Positions 9,521 to 16,961 of a stretch of 64,000 nt of DNA are shown here, in pieces. The notes under the pieces were generated by a model, which saw nothing but the letters and a program-made list of their open reading frames with translations, was not told the origin of the DNA and ran no database searches. How positions within the stretch are numbered: the first letter of the stretch is position 1; each line of letters opens with the position of its first letter. The translations under genes and the position numbers were made by a program. The DNA lies in assembly GCA_900116395.1 (NCBI GenBank), contig FPAN01000007.1:79146-143145 (forward strand). The letters are read 5' to 3'. Source of the DNA: Lachnospiraceae bacterium XBD2001 (GTDB lineage: Bacteria > Bacillota > Clostridia > Lachnospirales > Lachnospiraceae).

Positions 9521-10220
9521 TTCCTCCCACTTCCTCCAATTTTCCATTCCGAATATACCCGGTCCTGTCAGCCAAAGCCCCGGCTACTGCCATGTTATGA
9601 GTTACCAGCAGCACTGCCAGGTTGTCATTCTGTACAATTTCCTGGAGCTGTTTGATAAACTCGGCCTGACTTGTTACATCCAACGCACTGGTGGGTTCAT
9701 CCGCCAGAAGAAGTGTTGCTTTATTAGATAACGCCATGGCAACAGCCACACGCTGGCACATACCTCCACTGAGTTCATGAGGATACGAATTCCAAACTCT
9801 TTCCGGATCTGAAAAATGCAGTCTGGAAAGAATATTGAGGCCCTTGGTTCGGGCATCCTTTTTGCTTATTCGCTCACTTACCCGCATAACCTCTGTCATT
9901 TGGTTTCCGATGGTAAAGAGTGGGTCAAATGAACTGTCCGGATGCTGTGAAATGGTAGCCAGTTCCTTACCTAAAACCTTTTTCAGGTATGGTGTATATC
10001 TGCCATTTTCAAAAATCGTATTTCCCAAAAGGCTGATAGTTCCGCCGGTGATCCTTCCGTTTTTTCCCAGCATTCCGCTTATAGCATTAAGGATCGTACT
10101 TTTTCCGCATCCACTCTTGCCAATAATGCTGTAAATCTCACCACTCTCAACCGTAAAGGAAATATCCCTTACGATTGTGGTGTTTTCATATTCTATTGTC
10201 AGATTTTTTACTTCTAACAT
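9495..10220 (-). CDS. Oligopeptide/nickel-type ABC ATPase (OppD/NikD-like)
   Basis: A 241-aa ATPase with Walker A GKSGCGKST, Q-loop region ISQHPDSSF, signature LSGGMCQR, Walker B LLLADEPTSALD and H-loop THN. It is shorter than most OppD proteins (about 330 aa) and lacks their C-terminal extension, which fits NikD-type subunits (about 250 aa). It pairs with the ATPase coded by the next gene to drive the two permeases upstream in the operon. It follows the binding-protein gene with an 11-base gap. Confidence 0.88.
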   Translation of the reverse strand: MLEVKNLTIEYENTTIVRDISFTVESGEIYSIIGKSGCGKSTILNAISGMLGKNGRITGGTISLLGNTIFENGRYTPYLKKVLGKELATISQHPDSSFDPLFTIGNQMTEVMRVSERISKKDARTKGLNILSRLHFSDPERVWNSYPHELSGGMCQRVAVAMALSNKATLLLADEPTSALDVTSQAEFIKQLQEIVQNDNLAVLLVTHNMAVAGALADRTGYIRNGKLEEVGGNVFAITAS

Positions 10221-10231
10221 ATTTTCCCGTC

Positions 10232-11824
10232 TTAATCTAAATCTACATTTGCATCAAGATAGTAGTAGTTTGAAGGGCAGGGCTTATAACCGCTGACACG
10301 ACTGCTTGTAATATAGGTGTTGGTTCCGTTGCAATATACGATATAGCTGTTGTCATCGAGAAGCATCTGCTCCATCTGGAATACAAGCTCGTTACGAGCG
10401 TCATCGCCGAAGGTTTTATGCAGCTGCTCTGCGAGCTTGTCCAACTCAGGATTTGAGTATCCACCGTAGTTTGCACTTCCGCCGGTAATAACATCCTGAT
10501 CAAAGAAGTAGCTCGCATCTCCTGTAGGAGTCATATACTTTCCGCTAAGTGACATATCCCAGTTAACACCGTTGTAGGTTTCGAAGGAATCCAGATTCAG
10601 ATAGCTCTCGGTTTTCATCTCAACACCGATAGAACGAAGATCGGAGGCAAGAACATCACAGAAATCTGTGCTGTCATTCTCAGTTACTGCCATAACAAGG
10701 GAAATAGGTGCACCGTTCATCTCACGAACACCATCATTGTCTGTATCTACATATCCGGCGTTATCCAGTACCTCTGCAGCCTTTTCAAGGTTCTGCTCTT
10801 TGATGTGAATATCAAGCTTTGAATTATCTCCATATGAAAGAGTAGCAGGATAGATTCCCCAGTTAGCTCTCTTGGTTCCGTTACTGATTTTCTCATATCC
10901 TTCACGGTCTACCGTCCATGCGATTGCTTCACGTACTGCAGCATCCTTGGCAAAATCGCTGGCATTGAAGTTGAAGATGATCTTCTCTGCGCGGGATGTA
11001 TCAGCTGAAAGAACATTGTAGCCGGTAGACTCGTTGCATACAAGAACAGCACTGCTGGTTCCGTCGCAGATATCCAGCTCGCCGTTCTGCATAGCCATAA
11101 CCATTGCATCATCATCACCGAAGGTCATAAGATGAGCTTCATCAATCTTCACTTCACCGCCCCAGTAGTTTTCATTCTTTAAAAGAACCATCTCTACTTC
11201 AGGCGTGAACTGGTCTACAACAAAAGGTCCTGTGCAGTGAGCGCCATTCTCATAATCCTCTGAATCACCTACATAGTAGACAGTCAGAAGCGGATCACAA
11301 AGTGAGTAAATAAAAGTGGGATCGGCGTAGGGTGTAACAATAGTAAGATCCTGCGCATCAGCAGACATACTCTCATATGCCAAAGTTGATTCACCACGAT
11401 TATTTATTGAAAGTGTACGCTCAAAGCAATCAACAACCGACTGCGCTGTCATCTTTTCTCCGTTTGAGAAATATACATCGTCACGAAGATGGAATACCCA
11501 TGTAACACCATCGGTAGGCTCGTCATAGCTTTCTACCAGTGTCGGAACGGCATTATAAGCGTCATCCAGTTTAAAAAGTGTCTCAGCTACACCGGCAAAT
11601 GATAAATACCAGCCGTTCCAGTCTGTAGCCGGATCCAGATTGGAGGCTCCAAACATACCGGCAGATGATCCGGCATGAAGTATCTTTCTTTCATTAGTGG
11701 CGTTTTCGGAAGCTTCTGTCTCAACAGCGCCTGTCTCTTCTTTCGCTGTTTCTCCGCATCCAACCAAAAGACATGCTGTCATGGCCAATGCTATTCCCTT
11801 TTTCAGTAGATTTAAACTTTTCAT
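10232..11824 (-). CDS. Extracellular solute-binding lipoprotein, family 5 (nickel/peptide type)
   Basis: A 530-aa SBP_bac_5 protein. The start at 11824 (GGAGAG upstream) gives a lipoprotein signal with lipobox LVGC, cysteine at residue 23, followed by an acidic Thr/Glu-rich linker. The mature region has family hallmarks such as the segment GVTWVFHLRDDVYFSNGEKM. It delivers substrate to the two permeases and two ATPases around it. Family members bind peptides, nickel-chelator complexes or opine metallophores. The permease-ATPase sizes are NikABCDE-like, so a chelated metal is a reasonable guess, but no metal-binding residues can be assigned from sequence. Confidence 0.9.
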   Translation of the reverse strand: MKSLNLLKKGIALAMTACLLVGCGETAKEETGAVETEASENATNERKILHAGSSAGMFGASNLDPATDWNGWYLSFAGVAETLFKLDDAYNAVPTLVESYDEPTDGVTWVFHLRDDVYFSNGEKMTAQSVVDCFERTLSINNRGESTLAYESMSADAQDLTIVTPYADPTFIYSLCDPLLTVYYVGDSEDYENGAHCTGPFVVDQFTPEVEMVLLKNENYWGGEVKIDEAHLMTFGDDDAMVMAMQNGELDICDGTSSAVLVCNESTGYNVLSADTSRAEKIIFNFNASDFAKDAAVREAIAWTVDREGYEKISNGTKRANWGIYPATLSYGDNSKLDIHIKEQNLEKAAEVLDNAGYVDTDNDGVREMNGAPISLVMAVTENDSTDFCDVLASDLRSIGVEMKTESYLNLDSFETYNGVNWDMSLSGKYMTPTGDASYFFDQDVITGGSANYGGYSNPELDKLAEQLHKTFGDDARNELVFQMEQMLLDDNSYIVYCNGTNTYITSSRVSGYKPCPSNYYYLDANVDLD

Positions 11825-11837
11825 TTTCTCTCCTTTA

Positions 11838-12665
11838 TCATTCGTGGAATGATCCACGTTTATCGTAATAATTTCGTGCACAGTCGCTGCAGATGTTGAA
11901 CAGGAAGACCATTATAAACAGCGCAATGCCCGGAATTACTATTAACGATGGGTTGGTCTGCAGGAAGCGCCTTGATTCGCTCATCATAGCTCCCCACTCT
12001 GCAGTAGGACGGGCCCCTCCAAGTCCCAGATACGAAAGTCCTGCCATACTCAGTACTACATTTCCTATATCCAATGCCGCTGTTACCAAAAGCGGCGGTA
12101 CCATATTCGGAAGTATATATTTGATCAAAATGCTTACGCGTCCCGCCCCGCACATTCTTGCGGCACGAACGAAGGTGTTGTTCTTAAGATTCAGCACAAG
12201 AGATCTTGAGTATCTGGCATAAGTTGTCCAATACACCAGTATCAGGGCAATCATTCCGTTTCCTTTTCCGGGTCCCAGAATTCCCGCAATGGCAACTGCC
12301 AGAACAAATCCGGGGAAAGCCTGAAATACGGTAGTGATTTTGGTGATCACCGAATCAATTGCACCTCCGCTGTATCCTGCGAGCATTCCCATTATGGATC
12401 CAAAGGCCAGCACCACCGCTACAACTATCATGGATGAGTATATGGTCTGTTGCCCTCCCGCAATAATCCTGCACGCAATGCATCGGCCAAGCTGATCTGT
12501 TCCCAAAAGATATCCTTCTTCTCCTGCCGGAATAAATGCATCCGAAAGATTTGTCGCGTAGGGATCATGCTTCAGAAAAAAGCCGGCCACAAGCATGAAT
12601 ACAAGTAAAACAAGCAGAAACGCCAGTGATAAAAAATAGGCGATTTTAGTTTTCTTTTTTTGCAT
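11838..12665 (-). CDS. Oligopeptide/nickel-type ABC permease (OppC/NikC-like)
   Basis: A 275-aa membrane permease with an N-terminal anchor helix, then HDPYATNLSDAFIPAG and the segment LGTDQLGRC shared by DppC/NikC proteins. The BPD_transp_1 domain has an EAA-type loop near RAARMCGAGRVSILIKYILPN. It partners the preceding permease. GGAG lies 10 bases before the ATG, just past the stop of the upstream permease. Confidence 0.9.
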   Translation of the reverse strand: MQKKKTKIAYFLSLAFLLVLLVFMLVAGFFLKHDPYATNLSDAFIPAGEEGYLLGTDQLGRCIACRIIAGGQQTIYSSMIVVAVVLAFGSIMGMLAGYSGGAIDSVITKITTVFQAFPGFVLAVAIAGILGPGKGNGMIALILVYWTTYARYSRSLVLNLKNNTFVRAARMCGAGRVSILIKYILPNMVPPLLVTAALDIGNVVLSMAGLSYLGLGGARPTAEWGAMMSESRRFLQTNPSLIVIPGIALFIMVFLFNICSDCARNYYDKRGSFHE

Positions 12666-12679
12666 TCTTCATTTTCTCC

Positions 12680-13615
12680 TCAGGATATTCTGGGATCCAG
12701 TTTCCTGCCCGCAACATCAACCAGATAATTGACAAGCAGGTACAGTGCCGCCATCCACGCAGCATAGGCCTGAATAAACGGGTAATCTCTCGATGTAACC
12801 GCTGATACTGCAAGGGCTCCAACGCCCTTCACGGAAAAGATGGATTCCGTGATAGCAGCTCCTCCAAGCATTCCGCCGATTGACACCCCCAGGAGAGTTA
12901 TAACAGGAAGCATGCAGTTTTTAAGAACATGTTTCCAGAGAATCCTCTGCCTGCTTATTCCTCTGCTGTAGAGAGAATAAACATACGGGGAGCTTAACTG
13001 TTCCAATGCAATAGCCCGTATTTGTCTGATATACCACGATGAAAGAGATACTCCGGTAACCAGCGCCGGAAGTATAAATCCCCTGATTCCCGGTTCGGCC
13101 ATAACTTTGAACAGGTTCCATTTAATACACGCATAGTACAGTACAATAAGCGAAATAAAGAAAGATGGCAGCGACGAGAAGAAATAGGAAAACAGTCGCA
13201 TTACTGAATCCAGCCATCCATTGGGATGATATGCACACAATATTCCTATCGGAAGGGATATTATCAAAGTGACCATCAAAGACAGAAATGTCAGTTTTAA
13301 CGTATTCGGAAGTGCGGCAAGCATCATATCTGTTATATTTTCGCCTGTTCTGTAAGACTTTCCAAAATCCAGACGGATCACATTTTTCATCCAGTCCAGG
13401 TACTGTTCCAGGAAGGGACGATCCAGCCCCATTTCCTCACGGGTCTTATCCAGCATTTCCTGAGTATATCCCGTGCCCATGGAAGAAAGCTTTACTACCG
13501 CAGCATCATCCGGTGAAAGATAAGATAAGAGAAATGTAAGAAATGTTACGCCAAGGACTATCACAAGCGCAGATAATAATTTTTTACCCCATTTTTTAAT
13601 ACTGTTTTTTTTCAC
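12680..13615 (-). CDS. Oligopeptide/nickel-type ABC permease (OppB/NikB-like), first gene of island operon
   Basis: A 311-aa permease with the DppB/NikB N-terminal pattern (LLSALVIVLGVTFLTFLLSY, then SPDD) and a BPD_transp_1 domain. The EAA-type loop lies around YSRGISRQRILWKHVLKN. A GTG start at 13615 is preferred because GGGAG stands six bases upstream; the longer GTG start at 13633 lacks a ribosome site. It is the first gene of the operon and starts about 26 bases after the predicted transcription start. Confidence 0.88.
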   Translation of the reverse strand: MKKNSIKKWGKKLLSALVIVLGVTFLTFLLSYLSPDDAAVVKLSSMGTGYTQEMLDKTREEMGLDRPFLEQYLDWMKNVIRLDFGKSYRTGENITDMMLAALPNTLKLTFLSLMVTLIISLPIGILCAYHPNGWLDSVMRLFSYFFSSLPSFFISLIVLYYACIKWNLFKVMAEPGIRGFILPALVTGVSLSSWYIRQIRAIALEQLSSPYVYSLYSRGISRQRILWKHVLKNCMLPVITLLGVSIGGMLGGAAITESIFSVKGVGALAVSAVTSRDYPFIQAYAAWMAALYLLVNYLVDVAGRKLDPRIS

Positions 13616-13647
13616 TGTAAACTCCCGCTCCACTTTTCAACTATTCT

Positions 13648-13676
13648 TTTATAAATCTATCAGCCAGCCCCCGCAA
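13648..13676 (-). promoter_or_regulatory. Promoter of the island operon
   Basis: On the minus strand TTGCGG (13671-13676), a 17-base spacer and TATAAA (13648-13653). The -10 is good and the -35 weak, which suggests an activator. Just upstream is a 12-base palindrome of six C and six G (13678-13689). No Fur-, Zur- or NikR-like operator was recognised. Confidence 0.5.
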
Positions 13677-13692
13677 GCCCCCCGGGGGGTTA

Positions 13693-13770
13693 TTTTTTGA
13701 CTCAGGGGGACGGAGTTAGCGAGTCATTTTTCCATTGAATTTTCACCTCCTGTCATATATGATGTATGCA
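13693..13770. repeat. Direct repeat copy 2 (right boundary of transport island)
   Basis: Bases 13699-13770 match 2846-2917 with four substitutions. Three of them (AGC in place of CCT at 13718-13720) break the inner part of the palindrome, leaving only GACTC/GAGTC; the fourth lies in the promoter spacer. The copy ends at the predicted transcription start of pyrB. Confidence 0.9.
13735..13763 (+). promoter_or_regulatory. pyrBI promoter
   Basis: TTGAAT (13735-13740), 17-base spacer, TATGAT (13758-13763). Transcription should start near 13770, giving a leader of about 36 bases with AGGAGG before the pyrB ATG. The leader is too short for a PyrR-type attenuator. The promoter lies wholly inside repeat copy 2 and is duplicated at 2882-2910. 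Confidence 0.75.
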
Positions 13771-13805
13771 GTGTAAAAAAAGAAAGTTCCTAATAGGAGG
13801 AAAAC

Positions 13806-14726
13806 ATGCGACATTTAATGAGTCCCATGGATTTTTCCGTGTCTGAGCTAGAAGACCTCATGGATCTGGCCTACGACATCGAAATGAATCCATCCAAGTA
13901 TGCTCATGCATGTGAAGGCAAGAAGCTAGCCACATGTTTCTATGAGCCAAGTACCCGTACCCGTTTGAGTTTTGAAGCAGCCATGTTAAATCTTGGAGGC
14001 AATGTTTTAGGTTTCCAAAGTGCTGATTCTTCATCCGCCGCTAAGGGCGAAAGTGTTTCCGATACCATTCGTGTTATCAGTAGTTACGCAGACATTTGTG
14101 CGATGCGTCATCCGAAGGAAGGTGCTCCATTAGTTGCTTCTTCCCGTTCTTTGATTCCTGTCATCAACGCCGGTGACGGTGGTCATCAACATCCAACCCA
14201 AACATTAACTGATTTATATACCATTCGTGCCCTCCGTGGTTCCATCAAGGAATTAACCATTGGATTATGTGGCGATCTGAAGTTCGGACGTACCGTCCAT
14301 TCTTTGATTAACGCGTTGGTGCGTTATCCTAATATCAAGTTCGTATTGATTTCACCGGATGAACTCAAAGTTCCAAGTTATATTCGTGAAGATGTATTGG
14401 AGAAAAACAACATTCCGTACGTAGAGGTTGAGCGTTTGGAAGATGCCATGCCGGAGTTGGATATTCTCTACATGACCCGTGTACAGAGAGAACGTTTCTT
14501 CAACGAGGAAGACTACCTGCGTATGAAGGACTTCTATATCTTGGACAAGGCAAAAATGGAGATTGCGAAAAAAGATATGATGGTGCTACATCCATTGCCG
14601 CGTGTCAATGAGATCTCCGTGGAAGTGGACGATGATCCACGTGCCATGTACTTCAAGCAGGCGCAGAACGGCGTATATGTGCGTATGGCTTTGATCTTAA
14701 CTCTTTTGGAGGTGAGCGTATGTTAA
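13806..14726 (+). CDS. pyrB: Aspartate carbamoyltransferase, catalytic chain
   Basis: Catalyses the committed step of pyrimidine synthesis, joining carbamoyl phosphate and aspartate. It is 306 aa, normal length. The carbamoyl-phosphate loop STRTR is at residues 49-53 in [13 protein letters not shown], and HPLPR near residue 263 is the second active-site segment. AGGAGG stands seven bases before the ATG. The gene overlaps pyrI by seven bases, so catalytic and regulatory chains are made together, as in ATCases of the enterobacterial c6r6 type. Confidence 0.96.
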   Translation: MRHLMSPMDFSVSELEDLMDLAYDIEMNPSKYAHACEGKKLATCFYEPSTRTRLSFEAAMLNLGGNVLGFQSADSSSAAKGESVSDTIRVISSYADICAMRHPKEGAPLVASSRSLIPVINAGDGGHQHPTQTLTDLYTIRALRGSIKELTIGLCGDLKFGRTVHSLINALVRYPNIKFVLISPDELKVPSYIREDVLEKNNIPYVEVERLEDAMPELDILYMTRVQRERFFNEEDYLRMKDFYILDKAKMEIAKKDMMVLHPLPRVNEISVEVDDDPRAMYFKQAQNGVYVRMALILTLLEVSVC

Positions 14727-15151
14727 ATATCAGTGGAATTCATGAAGGATACGTGCTGGATCACATCCAGGCCGGCATGAGCATGAAGATTTACGATTAC
14801 CTGAAGCTTGGTCAGTTGGATCACTGCACTACAGCGATGATTATGAATGCCAAGAGTAACAAGATGGGTTATAAGGACATCATCAAGATTGAATGCCCGG
14901 TAGATGCTATTGATTTGGATATCTTAGGCTACATTGATCACAACATTACGGTCAATATCATTCATAACGATGAGATTGTGGAAAAGAGAGCACTGCATCT
15001 TCCGAAGGAAGTAAAGAACGTGATTCGTTGTCAGAATCCGCGTTGCATCAGCTCCATCGAGCAGGAGCTGGATCAGATTTTCATTCTCACGGATGAAGAA
15101 AACGAAGTCTATCGTTGCAAGTATTGCGAAGAGAAATATATGGGTAAGTAA
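14720..15151 (+). CDS. pyrI: Aspartate carbamoyltransferase, regulatory chain
   Basis: A 143-aa regulatory chain that binds nucleotide effectors in its N-terminal domain and contacts PyrB through a C-terminal zinc domain. Four cysteines of the zinc site are present at residues 104, 109, 133 and 136 (C-x4-C ... C-x2-C). GGAGG lies in the end of pyrB, nine bases before the ATG. A strong hairpin terminator follows the stop codon directly. Confidence 0.95.
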   Translation: MLNISGIHEGYVLDHIQAGMSMKIYDYLKLGQLDHCTTAMIMNAKSNKMGYKDIIKIECPVDAIDLDILGYIDHNITVNIIHNDEIVEKRALHLPKEVKNVIRCQNPRCISSIEQELDQIFILTDEENEVYRCKYCEEKYMGK

Positions 15152-15156
15152 AAAAT

Positions 15157-15183
15157 AGGGACGATTGGTTTCCAATCGTCCCT
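15157..15183. terminator. Bidirectional terminator between pyrI and the hip-like operon
   Basis: A perfect 12-base stem, AGGGACGATTGG / CCAATCGTCCCT, with a TTT loop. On the minus strand it is followed by a T-run, on the plus strand by a shorter one. It separates convergent operons. Confidence 0.9.
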
Positions 15184-15987
15184 TTACCATTTATTCTTCT
15201 GTAACTCTCCCCGCAAGTACAAGTTCCCGTTTCCGGATGTCTTCACCGGTTGAATCTGCTCATTCTTCACCAAATAATTCAAATTTTGTCTGGAACATGC
15301 CAGATAATCGCAAGCTTCTGTTGTATCCAAAACATTTCGCTCAATCAAAAAGTATAAGTCTTCTGCAGAAAACGGGATCTCCTCTCCCAAGGTATAGAGC
15401 AGCTCTGCCTGTATGTCGATGGAATTGTTAAACGTGATAAAATGACCGCCGGCACCGACTTCGACGGAGCGAAAAACATGCTCATGGTCGGTAATCTTCG
15501 AGATATCCCGAATCACAGAGCTATCATATTGCAGCAAGTCGATTCGCCGCGTGCTTCCATCCATAAACATTACAAGAAGTGCCCGTCCTCCAAGCGCTAC
15601 GACGTCACGCACATGATGGGATGCTCGCACTTGTACATACTCCGGCAATTCCTGTATCTTACGAATGCAACAACTATCCTGAGAGCAGATTCCTTGTGAT
15701 AATTCCAACAATTTCATCTCATCGTATTCTTTCAGGTGATGATTGGATAAAATGCTGCCGATATTCTGGCGACCACTTGGAATGACGCGCTCCTTGACCC
15801 AGTCATAAGAGGCTTCGCGGCATATACTATAAATTCCACGCTTCACAAAAGGGGTAAATAACAGTGGCGCCGTCCACTCATCTAAGTCATCCATCACCTC
15901 GACCACAAAGGTCTTACTTTTCTCATAGTATAAAAGCGTACCCAGGCTACGTTCTAATTCCTGGTCATAAATATCATAAGCCTTCAT
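15184..15987 (-). CDS. HipS-like / DUF2442-like / HTH protein, probable antitoxin partner of the HipA-type kinase
   Basis: A 267-aa protein that I read as three parts. Residues 1-112 resemble the N-terminal subdomain of HipA (the part that is the separate HipS protein in HipBST systems), with the stretch IPSGRQNIGSILSNHHLKEY. Residues 121-200 resemble DUF2442 (VMFMDGSTRRIDL, then HFITFNNSIDIQAELL). Residues 218-262 look like an excisionase/MerR-type helix-turn-helix (TTEACDYLACSRQNLNYLVK). It starts inside the end of the kinase gene (14-base overlap) with AGAGG upstream. The HTH could bind the palindromic operators of its own promoter. Domain calls are by eye and need profile searches. Confidence 0.6.
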   Translation of the reverse strand: MKAYDIYDQELERSLGTLLYYEKSKTFVVEVMDDLDEWTAPLLFTPFVKRGIYSICREASYDWVKERVIPSGRQNIGSILSNHHLKEYDEMKLLELSQGICSQDSCCIRKIQELPEYVQVRASHHVRDVVALGGRALLVMFMDGSTRRIDLLQYDSSVIRDISKITDHEHVFRSVEVGAGGHFITFNNSIDIQAELLYTLGEEIPFSAEDLYFLIERNVLDTTEACDYLACSRQNLNYLVKNEQIQPVKTSGNGNLYLRGELQKNKW

Positions 15988-16786
15988 ATATCTGATACCT
16001 CTTATAAATCATTTTCCAAATCGTATCAAAAAAACAATCCGGGAGGATGCCATCCAAGTCGGCAAATAGGACTTCCCTGCTTGCCGGAGTTAATCTTCCT
16101 TGCAACACGTTACTTTTCTTCTTAATAAAGGACAAATTCTCATAACAAGAAAAACCGCCAATGAAGTTCTGGCAACGCTTATCCTCTAAGATATCGTACT
16201 TCTTAACATCAGCTTCATCTGTGCAGGTAAAAATCAACGAAAGCCCATGATCAAATAAGGGAGCCAACCGTAGCGTATGTTTTCTTGTATTACGAAGCAC
16301 CTCGATATTCGCCCCATGCCGGTCACGATTCATAATCAAAAAATCCACTGCAAGCATCTGATCTACATAATTCTTCCATCCATGCCGTACGCAAAAATCA
16401 TAGCGCGACTCACCTGCCTGTGCATCCCAACGATAGTAATCATCCAATGCGATTTTATTCTCTCCCCGCTCCTTGAAATCTTCGGAAGCGCACAACCAGG
16501 TCTCATACACTCTTCCTTCCACCTCAATGTCCGCATGAATCAACTCATAATGCAGATGTTCTACCTGAAGTAGCGTAAGAAGCCGATCCACAATAATCTC
16601 ATTGATGCATTCATGCCCTACGACACCCTGTTCCAAATCAAAATTCGAAAGCTTGTAGTAAATCTTCTTCCCATCGCGCACTTCCTCTGATTTCAAAAAT
16701 GTTCCAGCCGTACCGCTGGAATTGCGCACATGAGACCACTTCAAATATGTTAAATCCTGCTTTTTCCGAACAACTCTTGTTTCCAT
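15974..16786 (-). CDS. HipA-type protein kinase lacking the N-terminal subdomain (HipT-like)
   Basis: A 270-aa kinase-fold protein. It has a Gly-rich loop SSGTAGTF (residues 23-30), the ATP lysine in YYKLS (K45), the catalytic segment NRDRHGAN (153-160, catalytic D155) and a DHG metal-binding motif (179-181). HipA proteins of about 440 aa also carry an N-terminal subdomain that is absent here, as in HipT of the HipBST toxin-antitoxin family. The ATG at 16786 is chosen because it follows GAGG and lies just after the promoter; a longer frame reaching 16999 would cross the promoter and the terminator hairpin. It is the first gene of a two-gene operon with its probable antitoxin second. Confidence 0.8.
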   Translation of the reverse strand: METRVVRKKQDLTYLKWSHVRNSSGTAGTFLKSEEVRDGKKIYYKLSNFDLEQGVVGHECINEIIVDRLLTLLQVEHLHYELIHADIEVEGRVYETWLCASEDFKERGENKIALDDYYRWDAQAGESRYDFCVRHGWKNYVDQMLAVDFLIMNRDRHGANIEVLRNTRKHTLRLAPLFDHGLSLIFTCTDEADVKKYDILEDKRCQNFIGGFSCYENLSFIKKKSNVLQGRLTPASREVLFADLDGILPDCFFDTIWKMIYKRYQIYEGL

Positions 16787-16800
16787 AAAAGAACCTCGTC

Positions 16801-16858
16801 TTTGACGCCCGTCAAATGTCTCAATGTAATTATATCCTACTATTTGACGGACGTCAAA
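16801..16858 (-). promoter_or_regulatory. Promoter bracketed by two 16-base palindromic operators
   Basis: Minus-strand TTGACG (16852-16857), 17-base spacer, TATAAT (16829-16834). Two palindromes of form TTTGACGnnCGTCAAA lie at 16843-16858, covering the -35, and 16801-16816, downstream of the start of transcription. This is the layout of autorepressed toxin-antitoxin promoters. The likely repressor is the HTH-containing second gene. Confidence 0.8.
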
Positions 16859-16951
16859 TACGGCATAAAAAAGAGACACCCCTACCCTATTTTCCGTAGC
16901 GAGTCTGTCGCGGGAAAAAATGGGTGGAATGTCTCTAACTTTTATGCCGTA
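16859..16951 (-). terminator. Long composite hairpin, probable degV terminator
   Basis: Perfect outer arms of 12 bases (16859-16870 and 16940-16951), middle arms AGAGACA/TGTCTCT (16872-16878 and 16930-16936) and an inner hairpin built on ACCC..TTTTCC/GG..AAAA..GGGT. On the minus strand the middle stem is followed by six T. It fills the gap between degV and the hip-like promoter. Confidence 0.75.
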
Positions 16952-16961
16952 ACTAACTTTA

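Larger units (their letters stand above)
2918..13698. other. Transport island between 72-bp direct repeats
   Basis: About 10.8 kb holding nine tightly packed minus-strand genes, all for transport except one methyltransferase, with its own promoter at the right edge and its own terminator at the left edge. Synonymous codon use differs by eye from the flanking genes: the start of the last gene uses AGA and ATA repeatedly for Arg and Ile, while pyrB uses mostly CGT/CGC/CGA and ATT/ATC. No integrase or transposase is present. The repeats place the murE promoter outside on the left and the pyrB gene outside on the right, as expected if the block was inserted into a murE-pyrB intergenic region. Confidence 0.75.
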
